Part shown: one piece after another, positions 16,297 through 24,979 of the stretch | Position numbering within the stretch: position 1 is the stretch's first letter | Layout of the letters: the number at the start of each line of letters is the position of its first letter | Assembly: GCA_902798615.1 (NCBI GenBank) | Contig: CADBXL010000033.1 | Coordinates: 1-39,117, forward strand | Direction of reading: 5' to 3' | DNA from: an uncultured Bacteroidales bacterium | GTDB taxonomy: Bacteria; Bacteroidota; Bacteroidia; Bacteroidales; Bacteroidaceae | DNA length: 39,117 nucleotides | Notes under the pieces: model-generated | Databases searched by the model: none | Told to the model about the DNA's origin: nothing | The model's input: the letters and a program-made list of their open reading frames with translations, nothing else | Made by a program: the position numbers and the translations under genes

Positions 16297-16508
16297 ATAG
16301 GTGATTAAGGAACTATTTCCATTTTATAAATGGCACCCTCTTATATGTATCTATTCCGTCTTTTTTGCAGTAAATACCGCCTAGCAATAGTTAAAACAGG
16401 TTAAAAAACCGTCACTTTACTATTTTTTTATGGATGATTTGATAGAATAAAACTATCTTTGTAGTGATTTTTTCGTCTATTATATCATAATCATAATAAC
16501 TAAAGATA
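16297..16508 (+). promoter_or_regulatory. Upstream region and likely promoter of the large operon
   Basis: TATCTTTG at 16454-16461 matches the -7 consensus, with start expected near 16468 and the first ATG at 16509. A clear -33 box is not seen at ideal spacing. This is the only recognisable promoter before the 15-gene cluster, so it probably sets expression of the whole system. Confidence 0.5.
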
Positions 16509-17144
16509 ATGACAGAACGATTGGTGATATGCACCTGTCGCTGGCGTAAGTTTATTTCACAGGAAAAACTTTCGGAACTTGTTGCACATGCCGAAGCAGA
16601 AGGTCGGGAAGTTGAGTACGTGGATGATTTATGCGAGTTGATAGAGAAAGGTGATGAGGCCGAGGTCTCTCGTCTGGCTAAAGGAACGATAGCTGCCTGC
16701 CATAAACGGGCAGTAAGGAGTTTGTTGCTTTGGCGAGGTGTAGAGGTCAAGGAACTTATTGACCTTAGGGAAGGAGCTGGCGATACTGGACCGGGCAATG
16801 ATGCTTGGTATCCAGTAATCGATAAGGATCGCTGCACGGAATGCGGGAAGTGTTTCGATTTCTGTCCCTTTGGTGTTTATGAAATGGTTGATGACCGTGT
16901 GCGGGTGATGAATCCTGCAAATTGCAAGAACAACTGTCCTGCCTGTGCCCGAAATTGTCCGTCGGAGGCAATCATCTTCCCTAAATACGGTCGAAGCCCT
17001 ATCAATGGTGGAGCCGAACAGGAAGAGCAGGCACTGAGAGTTGACCATTCAATGCTCTATGCTGATGCTTTTAGGGCAAGACTGTTGGAGAGGAGAAATT
17101 TCGGAACACCGTTGTTTAAGGATGATTCAAAGTCTAAAGGCTAA
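16509..17144 (+). CDS. Ferredoxin with HdrA-like cysteine N-terminal domain
   Basis: The 211-residue protein ends in a two-cluster ferredoxin domain: C109, C112, C115, C119 (CTECGKCFDFCPFG) and C139, C143, C146, C150 (CKNNCPACARNCPSEA), both followed by the usual short strand. The first 90 residues form a separate domain with VICTC at 6-10, DLC at 40-42 and TIAACHKR at 60-67. This pattern recalls the small cysteine-containing N-terminal domain of heterodisulfide reductase subunit A, which also has C..C, C and ACSPR-like elements. It is soluble, with no signal peptide. As first gene of the operon it may feed electrons to the radical SAM protein next door. The final codons (SKSKG) come from a repeat tract that supplies the stop. 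Confidence 0.8.
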   Translation: MTERLVICTCRWRKFISQEKLSELVAHAEAEGREVEYVDDLCELIEKGDEAEVSRLAKGTIAACHKRAVRSLLLWRGVEVKELIDLREGAGDTGPGNDAWYPVIDKDRCTECGKCFDFCPFGVYEMVDDRVRVMNPANCKNNCPACARNCPSEAIIFPKYGRSPINGGAEQEEQALRVDHSMLYADAFRARLLERRNFGTPLFKDDSKSKG

Positions 17145-17277
17145 AGTCTAAAGGCTAAAGTCTAAAGTCGAAAGTCAAAAGGCGAAAGTCTAAAGGCTAA
17201 AGTCAAAAGTCAAAGGACTAAGGTTCTAACCCCTAACCTCTCCACTCTAAACTCTAACCCCTAACCTCCCCTTATGA
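17120..17277. repeat. Low-complexity heptamer tract 1
   Basis: About fifteen words of type aaagtct/aaaggct/aaagtca are followed at aaggttctaacccctaac by a pyrimidine-rich half (actctaa, acccctaacc). The purine-to-pyrimidine switch at GGTTCTAACC is itself palindromic. The same design recurs inside the permease gene at 36203-36280. Confidence 0.85.
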
Positions 17278-17292
17278 GGGAAATAAATAACA

Positions 17293-18507
17293 ATGTTATC
17301 TGATTATACATCCATAGTAAAAGCTTCGTGTCGGGTTGTCAGAGGCACAACCCCTCGGTTACTGTGGAAGTTTGTCCGGAATTTTGGATTGCGCAACCTC
17401 TCGAATATGGCGGCTTTCGAGAGAAGGGTAAACAAAGGTAAACCTTTCTTTCCTGCCTTTATGATGATATCGGTGACGGAGGCTTGCAACCTGGCATGTT
17501 CAGGTTGCTGGGTGACAAGGGGAGGCAGGAAGAGTCTGACACCCGAACAGCTTGACGGTATCATCCGTCAGTCTAAATCGCAAGGAAGCTATTTCTTCGG
17601 AATATTAGGAGGAGAGCCGTTGATGTATCGCGGACTCTTCGATGTGCTTGAGAAGCATCCAGACTGTTATTTTCAGCTTTTCACCAATGCAACGCTGATT
17701 ACAGCAGAGATAGCTCAGCGCATGAATAAGCTTGGCAATGTTACGCCATTGATAAGCATCGAGGGATTGCGCGATGAGAGTGATCGCCGAAGGGGTAGGG
17801 ATGATGTCTATGAACGTACACTAAGAGGACTGCGAATGTGTCGTGAGGCAAAGCTTATTTTCGGTGTTGCTGCAAGCATCTGCAAGTCGAACTTTGACGA
17901 CCTTGTATGTCGTAAGCATTTAGAGGATATGGCTCGTGAAGGAGCCGCCTTTATGTGGTACTATATATACCGTCCTGTGGGAGCAGATGCCCATCCAGAG
18001 AATGCGCTGAGCAAGGAGCAGATACGTCAGCTCAGGGAGTTTATCGTAGAGCAACGTCGCAATGCCCCGCTTCTTATCATTGATGTATATTGGGATGCAA
18101 AAGGCAGGGCGATATGTCCGGGAGCTACGGGTATGAGTCATCACATATCGCCATCAGGCTATGTAGAATTCTGTCCACCATTGCAGATGGCGATGGAACG
18201 GCTAAATTCCGAAGGCAGTAATCTTGTGGAGATATGTCAGAAGTCGGAGTTTCTGGCAGATATGCGAAAGATGATAGCCGAGACAACGCGAGGCTGCATA
18301 TTGATGGAATCGCCTGAGAAACTTGCCGATTTCATCGAAGCGCACGGCGGTTTTGAAACGACTTCGCGTGCTACGTTCCTTGAAGAACTGAAACGGATGC
18401 ATCATGTGGCTGGTCACGATATGAAGGACGAAGCCATACCGGAGAAGAATCCACTCTATAAGACACTAAAGAAACGCTATTTTTTCGGATTTGGAGCTTA
18501 TGGTTAA
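17293..18507 (+). CDS. Radical SAM protein
   Basis: The 404-residue protein has the radical SAM cluster motif CNLACSGC (C65, C69, C72) and GGEPL at 106-110, and a C-terminal region with isolated cysteines (AICPGATG, EFCPPLQ, RGCILME) that may bind an auxiliary cluster like a reduced SPASM/Twitch domain. Radical SAM enzymes use the 5'-deoxyadenosyl radical; the substrate here is unknown. No small peptide gene is adjacent. Placement between a ferredoxin gene and a polyprenyl synthase gene, with an 8-nt overlap with the latter, makes a lipid or terpenoid substrate the best guess. It differs from HpnH (shorter, different C-terminus), so I do not call it an adenosylhopane synthase. Confidence 0.88.
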   Translation: MLSDYTSIVKASCRVVRGTTPRLLWKFVRNFGLRNLSNMAAFERRVNKGKPFFPAFMMISVTEACNLACSGCWVTRGGRKSLTPEQLDGIIRQSKSQGSYFFGILGGEPLMYRGLFDVLEKHPDCYFQLFTNATLITAEIAQRMNKLGNVTPLISIEGLRDESDRRRGRDDVYERTLRGLRMCREAKLIFGVAASICKSNFDDLVCRKHLEDMAREGAAFMWYYIYRPVGADAHPENALSKEQIRQLREFIVEQRRNAPLLIIDVYWDAKGRAICPGATGMSHHISPSGYVEFCPPLQMAMERLNSEGSNLVEICQKSEFLADMRKMIAETTRGCILMESPEKLADFIEAHGGFETTSRATFLEELKRMHHVAGHDMKDEAIPEKNPLYKTLKKRYFFGFGAYG

Positions 18508-19996
18508 CCGCATAATACCTCAGACATTGGCTGAACGCAGAAGGCTGCGCCAGATGGCTCACGACTTTGTCAGCGAAAAGGCATTGCATCCACCTGTGAT
18601 GCTCAGCGACCTTGAAGCATTGGCTGCTGAGTTTGTCAGGAGGAATAATCTTGATGAGGGATTGCGAGACTGGCTGATGGTCGAGATACACAATGCCGTG
18701 TGGTTGCCTATGGTGGCAAGCATCCCGTATTCGCGCCGTCTGCTGTTGTTGCCTAAATGCCTGAGAGACTCCATGCGTTGCGAGGGAGAAATGGATGACC
18801 TCGGACTGCTATGTCATCGCTGTGAGCGTTGTGTCATTCCTGACCTACAGACACAGGCAGACCATATCGGAATGCTATCGATGGTTGCGGAGGGTTTCAC
18901 TTCCGTTATCGAACTGATACGTCAGCATGTCGTGGATGCGGTAATAGGTATCAGTTGTCTCGATTCCCTTGAAAAGGCTTTCCCTCTGCTTGTAAGTCAT
19001 GCAGTTCCGGGAATAGCTGTGGCCCTTAATGATGGAGGATGCAAGGACACTCATGTAGATACCGACTATGTGGCACAGTTGCTGTCGAAGCGTAGTGAAG
19101 AAACAATGATGCTCCTTGATTATGACAGCGTGCGCGAGGAGGTGGACAGATGGTTTGAGCCTGAGGCACTTGCCACGGTGCTTACTCCTGCAAGAGACAC
19201 CACGACAAAGGCAGCGTTAGAGTGGATGCTGTGTGGAGGTAGCCGATGGCGTCCGTTCCTGTTGGCGGCGGTGTATAGTGCGATAAAAGTAGAAAGTGGA
19301 AAGAGCAAGGTTGAAGATCGTTTTTCAATTCCAGACGAGGTGAAGCGTACTGCCATAGCCGTGGAGTGCTTTCATAAAGCATCGTTGGTGCACGATGATA
19401 TACAGGACAACGATGAAGAGCGTTATGGTCAGCCTACCGTTCATGCACGATATGGCGAGGCGATGGCAATCAATATTGGAGACCTGTTGCTTGGTGAGGG
19501 TTATCGGTTGTTGGCATCCTTGCCTAATAAGGAACTGCTTGGTGTTGTTGCCAATGCCCATGTCAGCCTGTGTCTCGGACAGGGAGCGGAGCTGTCTTGG
19601 CAGTCAGGACAACCCGTAACAATTGAGGAGGTATTGCAGATATTCCGTCAGAAGACGGTGCCAGCCTTTGAAGTGGCTCTTTCTTTGGGATTGCTCTCAG
19701 CAGATGGTGACGAGCATACAGCCCAGAAGCTTCATGACTATTCGGAAGCATTGGGCATAGCCTATCAACTGAAGGATGATATGTCTGATATAGACAGCGA
19801 GCATACAGCCAAGCCTTCGGCTGTATATGCACTCAGACTACAATTCCCGGGAATATCGGATGAAGAGATAAGGGATAAGATGTCGGCCATGGTGGAGGAA
19901 TATCAAACCCGTGCTCTTGCATCATTGGCAGAGATAGACAGTTTCGAGTTAAAGCGACTACTATTTCAGGCAACGGAGAGAATTTTGAGAAATTAA
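18500..19996 (+). CDS. DUF116-polyprenyl synthase fusion protein
   Basis: The 498-residue protein has two parts. Residues about 1-205 resemble DUF116, with LPKCLRDSMRC, then LLCHRCERCVIPDL (cysteines near 87, 94, 105, 108 and 111) and GISCLDSLEKAF; this domain probably binds metal or Fe-S and has no settled function. Residues about 215-498 are a trans-polyprenyl diphosphate synthase with GGSRWRP at 246-252, the first Asp-rich motif HDDIQD at 298-303 and the second, DDMSD, at 426-430. The small residues before the first motif (ASLVH) resemble long-chain synthases rather than farnesyl synthase, so a product of C25 or longer is inferred. An ATG at 18500 overlaps the radical SAM stop; a TTG at 18491 is possible. 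A repeat tract encodes KVESGKSKVED (about 263-273). Confidence 0.87.
   Translation: MVNRIIPQTLAERRRLRQMAHDFVSEKALHPPVMLSDLEALAAEFVRRNNLDEGLRDWLMVEIHNAVWLPMVASIPYSRRLLLLPKCLRDSMRCEGEMDDLGLLCHRCERCVIPDLQTQADHIGMLSMVAEGFTSVIELIRQHVVDAVIGISCLDSLEKAFPLLVSHAVPGIAVALNDGGCKDTHVDTDYVAQLLSKRSEETMMLLDYDSVREEVDRWFEPEALATVLTPARDTTTKAALEWMLCGGSRWRPFLLAAVYSAIKVESGKSKVEDRFSIPDEVKRTAIAVECFHKASLVHDDIQDNDEERYGQPTVHARYGEAMAINIGDLLLGEGYRLLASLPNKELLGVVANAHVSLCLGQGAELSWQSGQPVTIEEVLQIFRQKTVPAFEVALSLGLLSADGDEHTAQKLHDYSEALGIAYQLKDDMSDIDSEHTAKPSAVYALRLQFPGISDEEIRDKMSAMVEEYQTRALASLAEIDSFELKRLLFQATERILRN
19284..19317. repeat. Heptamer tract 2, inside the polyprenyl synthase gene
   Basis: Words of type aaagtag/aaagtgg/aaagagc/aaggttg encode a charged insertion after VYSAI, in a loop between the first two helices of the synthase domain. 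The frame is kept. Confidence 0.6.
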
Positions 19997-20053
19997 GAGA
20001 TCATAAGTTCTTAATCTCACAATCATCTCTTCCTTTTAAAATTAAGAAAACAA

Positions 20054-20776
20054 TTGGCGCGTACATTATCATATCGATTGTTGCAGGCTTTGCAGCGTGG
20101 GGCAGAACAGCTGAGTGCTGATGCCCGTCAGCGTGTATGTCAGTATGTGAACAGTCAGCGTATGACGGATGAGGCCTTTATGAATCGTGGTGGGCAACCA
20201 GACCTTTACTACACGATGTTTGGTTGGATGCTATGCTATGTCTTAGGTATCAATACTGACAGTTCTCGGCGAAAGGCATACTTGAAAGCTATTGAAACGG
20301 CAGAGCTTGATGCTCTTCATCAGACTGTATTTACAGTATGTAAGCAAATCGACAGTCTCATGTCTTTGCCAAGGTTTATGCCTCCATCTCTATTGGAGAG
20401 GGCGAGTGGAGATACAATTCTCCGTTTCTTTGATATCTACCAGAGTCATGGTAGTGGAGAAGGAACCAACGCATGGGCTGCACGACTTGCCATTACAAAA
20501 GATAACGATGCCGGACTTGTTGATAAGCTGCTATCTATGCAGCATGAGACTGGAGGCTTCAAGGCTCATGAAGGAATAGTCTTGCCTGATATGCTTAGTA
20601 CTGGCGTTGCACTCTTTGCGCTTTATGAGAAGGGAGTCACACCAAAATATGATGTCCGCCCTTTCATCGAGGCACATTGGCAGGATGACGGTAGTTTCGT
20701 TGCTACCCTGCTTGATGAGCAAGGCGATGTGGAATATGAATTTTATGGTCTGCTAACATTAGGATGTTTGCTATGA
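20054..20776 (+). CDS. Short terpene-cyclase-like alpha-toroid protein
   Basis: The 240-residue protein looks like half of a prenyltransferase/squalene-cyclase alpha-alpha toroid, with GGQPDLYYTMFGWMLCYVLG near 46-65, MQHETGGFKAHEG near 161-173 and AHWQDDGSF near 209-217, each a degenerate QW-type repeat. It lacks the DxDD motif, so it may be a partner or regulator of the complete cyclase that follows. No in-frame ATG exists upstream; I used the TTG at 20054, with the ATG at 20162 (residue 37) as alternative. A 57-bp gap separates it from the synthase gene, and its stop overlaps the next start (ATGA). Confidence 0.72.
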   Translation: MARTLSYRLLQALQRGAEQLSADARQRVCQYVNSQRMTDEAFMNRGGQPDLYYTMFGWMLCYVLGINTDSSRRKAYLKAIETAELDALHQTVFTVCKQIDSLMSLPRFMPPSLLERASGDTILRFFDIYQSHGSGEGTNAWAARLAITKDNDAGLVDKLLSMQHETGGFKAHEGIVLPDMLSTGVALFALYEKGVTPKYDVRPFIEAHWQDDGSFVATLLDEQGDVEYEFYGLLTLGCLL

Positions 20777-22506
20777 CAACGGAAGAGAAGATACAGACGA
20801 TAGTAAGCGATGCGTCAAAGCGCCTGCTCTCTATGAGGCGCGAAGACGGAATGTGGGAAGGACACCTTTCGAGTTCTGCCATATCTACATCTGTCTCTAT
20901 ATTCGCCTTGAGTGTGATAGACCATGAAAGATATCAGAAGGAGATAGAACGTGGCATACTTTGGCTTAGACAGACTATGAAGCCGGAAGGAGCATGGGGT
21001 GACAGTATAGAAAGTCCTGTGAATATGACAGCGACACTTCTGTCATACACAGCTCTGAGCCATCTACATCAAGTACCCGAAGCCACCGAACACTATATTC
21101 GTGAAACGTTGGGCTGGAAAGATGAGGCGCAGCTTATCGATGGTGTATTAGCCTATTATGGTAAAGACCTGACTTTCTCAGTACCTATCCTGATGATGTG
21201 TGCCTTGGCAGGAGTAATCAGCAACTGGAAGCGCATACCGCCGTTTCCTTTCGAACTGGCAGTGTTGCCTCAAAGCACATTCCGATTCCTCAACCTGCCT
21301 GTGGTAAGCTATGCTATTCCGGCATTGATAGCCGTTGGAATATTGCAGAACAGACGAAATAAGACATTGGTCAGTCCGGTGCGTGAACTATTTGTGCCTA
21401 AAGCACTCCGTGTGCTTACCACTTTGCAGCCAGAAGACGGAGGCTTTCTTGAGGCGGCACCCCTGACGGCATTCGTCTCTATGTGTATGGCAGAAGCAGG
21501 ACTAAAGGAACATCCTGTGACACATCGCTGTGCTCAGTTTCTTCATCAGACGCAGCGTGAGGATGGAGCATGGCCCATCGACACTAACCTTGCGGGATGG
21601 GTAACGTCACTAAGCTGCCGTGCTTTAGGAGATATGTTATCAAAAGCCGATTGTAAGGCTCTCTCAGACACTATCCGTCAGAATGCTACTAAGCGGCGAC
21701 ATCCATTTACAGGCGCAGCTGCAGGAGGGTGGGGATGGACAAATCTGAGTGGTAGTGTGCCTGATGGTGATGATACTTCGGGTGCACTCGTTGCACTCCA
21801 TACCTTGCTCAAGGGACAGTATGTTCCAGAGGTAGGAGCTGGTATAGACTGGCTTATAAAACTCCAGAACCGTGATGGCGGTATGCCTACTTTCTGTCGA
21901 GGTTGGGGCAAGCTGCCTTTTGACCGTAGCACACCCGATATTACAGCACATGCCATCTTAGCCATGAGTCTTTGGTGCGATGCCCTGCCTGACAGTCTGA
22001 AGTCGAGATGCCGTAAGAGCATCACTCGTATGAAGTCGTGGTTGGATAAAACGATGACGAATGAAGGTTCATGGAATCCGTTATGGTTTGGAGATCAGGA
22101 TGCAACTTCACAGTTTAGAGTTGAGGGGTTAGAGTTTAGAGTGGAAGCCAATCCTGTCTATGGAGCTGCAACTATCATCGACTATATGAAGACTGCTGGA
22201 ATCACATTGACTTTGGATGCCAAGGATTTTCTGTTGAAGTGTCAGAATCCTGATGGAGGTTGGGGAGGCAATCGTGGTGTTCCTTCGAAAGTGACACTCA
22301 CAGCTAAGGCTATCGGTGCTTTACGCCATTTCCTTCCTGAGACAGATGAGGCTATCCGTCGTGCTGTTGACTATCTCTATGGCCGATATGAGTCAGGTAC
22401 GCTATATAGTCGCGAACCTATCGGACTCTATTTCTCACGTCTATGGTACTCTGAAGACTTGTATAACCCAATATATCTTCTCACGGCTCTTCGCCCCATG
22501 TTATGA
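20773..22506 (+). CDS. Squalene-hopene-cyclase-like class II terpene cyclase
   Basis: The 577-residue protein has the class II cyclase protonation motif DGDDT at 331-335 (DxDDT) and several QW-type repeats (QPEDGGF, QREDGAW, QNRDGGM, QNPDGGWGG), so it should cyclise a polyprenoid by proton attack. It is slightly shorter than typical squalene-hopene cyclases (about 630). NPLWFGDQ and NPVYGAAT correspond to the conserved FG..NY.YGT region but are split by a repeat-encoded insertion (about 446-459). No squalene synthase is present, so the substrate may be a long polyprenyl diphosphate or a derivative made by the fusion synthase. I chose the ATG at 20773 because it overlaps the previous stop; 20764 is possible. 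The protein is probably monotopic on the inner membrane. Confidence 0.85.
   Translation: MTTEEKIQTIVSDASKRLLSMRREDGMWEGHLSSSAISTSVSIFALSVIDHERYQKEIERGILWLRQTMKPEGAWGDSIESPVNMTATLLSYTALSHLHQVPEATEHYIRETLGWKDEAQLIDGVLAYYGKDLTFSVPILMMCALAGVISNWKRIPPFPFELAVLPQSTFRFLNLPVVSYAIPALIAVGILQNRRNKTLVSPVRELFVPKALRVLTTLQPEDGGFLEAAPLTAFVSMCMAEAGLKEHPVTHRCAQFLHQTQREDGAWPIDTNLAGWVTSLSCRALGDMLSKADCKALSDTIRQNATKRRHPFTGAAAGGWGWTNLSGSVPDGDDTSGALVALHTLLKGQYVPEVGAGIDWLIKLQNRDGGMPTFCRGWGKLPFDRSTPDITAHAILAMSLWCDALPDSLKSRCRKSITRMKSWLDKTMTNEGSWNPLWFGDQDATSQFRVEGLEFRVEANPVYGAATIIDYMKTAGITLTLDAKDFLLKCQNPDGGWGGNRGVPSKVTLTAKAIGALRHFLPETDEAIRRAVDYLYGRYESGTLYSREPIGLYFSRLWYSEDLYNPIYLLTALRPML
22112..22147. repeat. Heptamer tract 3, inside the cyclase gene
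   Basis: Words gtttaga, gttgagg, ggttaga, gtttaga, gtggaag encode FRVEGLEFRVEA between WFGDQ and NPVYG, in the most conserved part of the cyclase. The frame is kept. Confidence 0.75.
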
Positions 22507-23939
22507 AAATGAAGAAAAAAAGTCATTATATCACAATTGCCGTCATTGCCTTCTGGACCGTTGTTCTGATTGGTTGGCACTTATATGACCCTAGTTCCCG
22601 ATTCGTTAAGTTCGAACCGGGAGCTGATAAGCGTCCTGTGGGCAGTGCGCGTAAGGCAGATGACGTGGTGATAGGCGAGTTCTTTATGAAGTACGATGCC
22701 ACTTTCACGGAAGGCATGAAAGACCAATGGTCAGGATTTAGGGGGAAAGACAGGACTAATATTGTAAGCCATGCCGTTCCTATAAAGTTAGCGGAAGGAA
22801 ATTTTAAGGAGCTATGGACTGTTGAGACAGGTGAGGGGCATGCTGCTCCTGCTGTATGGAAAGGACGCGTCTATATGCTTGACTATAATGAGCAGCTTTC
22901 CAGCGATGCCCTTAGATGCTTCGACTTGAAGACGGGAGCAGAGCTATGGCGACGTTGGTATCGAGTTCCGATGAAGCGTAATCACGGATTCAGCCGTACC
23001 ATACCTGCGGTAACGGAGGATGGCAAGGTGATGACCGTCGGACCTGAAGGACATGTAATGTGCTGCAATGGTGAGACAGGCGATTTACTATGGACGCTGG
23101 ATCTCAAAAAAAGGTTCTCTACGGAAGTCCCATTCTGGTATGCAGGTCAGTGTCCTCTGATTGTGGGCGATGAACTTGTCGTAGCTCCTGCTGGAACAGA
23201 CACGCTGATGGTAGGTCTCGATGTGGCAACAGGATCTGTACGTTGGGCAACTTCCAATGAAAAAAAGTTGAAAATGTCGCATTCATCGGTGATGCCGATG
23301 ACTTTGGGTGGTAAATTAACTTTAGTATATGCCGGCATTGGTGGTGTTTGTGGCGTTTCTGCAGAAGGGGCTGACAAAGGTAAGATGCTTTGGTTTACTA
23401 ACCAGTGGCAGCCTAGTGTCATTGCACCGTCACCGCTACAACTCAGCAGCAATCAGATATTCCTTGTGGCGGGGTATGGTGCAGGAGGCGCATTGCTGCA
23501 AGTGGATAGGGCAGGTAACGGTTGGCAGGCAAAGGTTGTTGACCAGTATAAGGCAGACAAGGGTATGAGTAGTGAGCAGCAAACCCCGATACTATACAAA
23601 GGTAATGTCATAATCATTCTACCAAAAGACGGAGGAGGAATGCGAGAGCGCGTGTGTATCTATCAGCCTACGGATTTGCATCGAACCGTATGGACATCAG
23701 CCAGTGACGAGCGTTTTGGCTTAGGCCCTTATATCGTCATAGACGGATATCTCTTTGCTTTGAAAGAAGACGGACAACTGTTCGTGTATGAAATAAAAGG
23801 CAAGGAGATGAAATTGAGGAATAGGCAAAGCGTCATCAAAGATGGAGCAGACGCATGGGGACCGATGGCATACGCTGACGGAATGCTGTTGCTACGTGAT
23901 GCCAAGACGTTGAAATGTTTTAAGATAACCCAAAATTAG
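22503..23939 (+). CDS. Membrane-anchored PQQ-like beta-propeller
   Basis: The 478-residue protein starts with KMKKKSHYITIAVIAFWTVV, a positively charged segment and one TM helix (about 9-27), so the rest should be periplasmic. Residues about 80-478 are an eight-bladed-type PQQ-like/BamB-like propeller with repeats such as AAPAVWKGRVYMLDY, CFDLKTGAELWRRW, CCNGETGDLLWTL and GLDVATGSVRW. The DQWSGFRGKDRTNIV entry motif is typical of this quinoprotein-like class. PQQ binding itself is not shown. Its start overlaps the cyclase stop (ATGA), tying the propeller to the terpenoid enzymes. Confidence 0.85.
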   Translation: MKMKKKSHYITIAVIAFWTVVLIGWHLYDPSSRFVKFEPGADKRPVGSARKADDVVIGEFFMKYDATFTEGMKDQWSGFRGKDRTNIVSHAVPIKLAEGNFKELWTVETGEGHAAPAVWKGRVYMLDYNEQLSSDALRCFDLKTGAELWRRWYRVPMKRNHGFSRTIPAVTEDGKVMTVGPEGHVMCCNGETGDLLWTLDLKKRFSTEVPFWYAGQCPLIVGDELVVAPAGTDTLMVGLDVATGSVRWATSNEKKLKMSHSSVMPMTLGGKLTLVYAGIGGVCGVSAEGADKGKMLWFTNQWQPSVIAPSPLQLSSNQIFLVAGYGAGGALLQVDRAGNGWQAKVVDQYKADKGMSSEQQTPILYKGNVIIILPKDGGGMRERVCIYQPTDLHRTVWTSASDERFGLGPYIVIDGYLFALKEDGQLFVYEIKGKEMKLRNRQSVIKDGADAWGPMAYADGMLLLRDAKTLKCFKITQN

Positions 23940-23944
23940 AATAT

Positions 23945-24973
23945 ATGGAGAAAGAACAGAACAATATGTCACGACGCAGGTTTCTGCAAGTGGGAGGTTC
24001 TATCATGCTGGGAGCAGCCTTTGCCGGTGTGATGGGGCGCAGTCTGTGGAAAATGCTGACCAATCCTGCTGATATATTCTATGATGGCAAGGAGGCGAAG
24101 CGCATGAAGGATGAACTGGAGCGCGTGCAGTTCGTATCGCCTTACCGTCGTACGTTTGGTTTTGTGGTACCCGATGAAATCACGGCAATTGAACTGATTG
24201 GCAATCAGATAGTGGTGGGCACGTCGAATAACATATATAGATACGGCATAAACGGAGAGTTGCAGGGCAATTTTTCTGTGCGTAGCGGCTTACGTGATGT
24301 GGCAGTCTATAATGACAAACTCTATCTCCTTTTTCCATCGAGAATTGAGGTGTATGACAGACAGGGGGAGGCTATTCAGGAATGGGAGGCATGTAGTGAT
24401 GATGCCGACTATTGCCAGCTTACGGTATTGAAAGACGGTGTTTTTGTAACCGATGCAGCAGCGAAGAATATATGTCAGTATAAGCTTGACGGCACGTTGG
24501 CACGATTCATAAAGAGTCCTAACGGTTTCGTAGTGCCCAGCTATTCGTTTGGCATAACAAACATTAATGGTCATGTGTTCTGTAGTAATCCAGGTCGTCA
24601 TATAGTGGAGCAATACACGGTCAATGGTGAATATGTGGCATCGTTTGGAAAGTCAGGCATGGGCGCTGGAGAGTTCAGCGGTTGCTGTAATCCAGTGCAG
24701 ATCATAGCAACGGAAAAAGGAGAGTTGCTTACGAGTGAGAAAGGATTGCCTCGTATCAGTTGCTACGGAAGCGATGGCACGTTCCATAGTATTCTGCTCG
24801 ATGACAAGGCATTGGGAGGTGGACATTCGGCATACGATATGTGCATTATTGGTGATAAGCTTATCGTGGCAGGAGGCAATAAAATTTCGGTGTTTCAGTA
24901 TGATGCCCGCCATTCAGCGCAAACGCTTTGTGGGTCTTGTACTATAGAATGTCCGATGAAAGTGGTTAGTTAA
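23945..24973 (+). CDS. Tat-exported NHL-like propeller with C-terminal CxxCxxxCP
   Basis: The 342-residue protein has a twin-arginine signal (SRRRFLQVGG at 9-18, then a hydrophobic stretch) and a YncE/NHL-like propeller (repeats such as GNQIVVGTSNNIYRYGINGE, DKLYLLFPSRIEVYDRQGE and NGHVFCSNPGRHIVEQYTVN). It ends with CGSCTIECP (C329, C332, C336), the last three-quarters of a [4Fe-4S] motif, and has GCCNP near 228. Export by Tat implies folding, perhaps with an Fe-S cluster, in the cytoplasm. It precedes by six bases another Tat substrate that is a polyferredoxin, a likely partner. Confidence 0.82.
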   Translation: MEKEQNNMSRRRFLQVGGSIMLGAAFAGVMGRSLWKMLTNPADIFYDGKEAKRMKDELERVQFVSPYRRTFGFVVPDEITAIELIGNQIVVGTSNNIYRYGINGELQGNFSVRSGLRDVAVYNDKLYLLFPSRIEVYDRQGEAIQEWEACSDDADYCQLTVLKDGVFVTDAAAKNICQYKLDGTLARFIKSPNGFVVPSYSFGITNINGHVFCSNPGRHIVEQYTVNGEYVASFGKSGMGAGEFSGCCNPVQIIATEKGELLTSEKGLPRISCYGSDGTFHSILLDDKALGGGHSAYDMCIIGDKLIVAGGNKISVFQYDARHSAQTLCGSCTIECPMKVVS

Positions 24974-24979
24974 GGAGTT

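Noticed and set aside
18491-18499. TTG start for the DUF116-synthase fusion
   Set aside because: An ATG lies nine bases downstream with the same frame, and TTG starts are uncommon in Bacteroidetes; kept only as an alternative.
17293-18507. PqqE or a peptide-maturing radical SAM enzyme
   Set aside because: No precursor peptide or pqq genes are adjacent, and the neighbours are isoprenoid and redox genes. The PQQ-like name of the propellers describes fold only.
16509-22506. Hopanoid biosynthesis operon (shc/hpn)
   Set aside because: No squalene-forming HpnCDE, no HpnG or other hpn genes; the radical SAM protein does not look like HpnH. The cyclase is only SHC-like.
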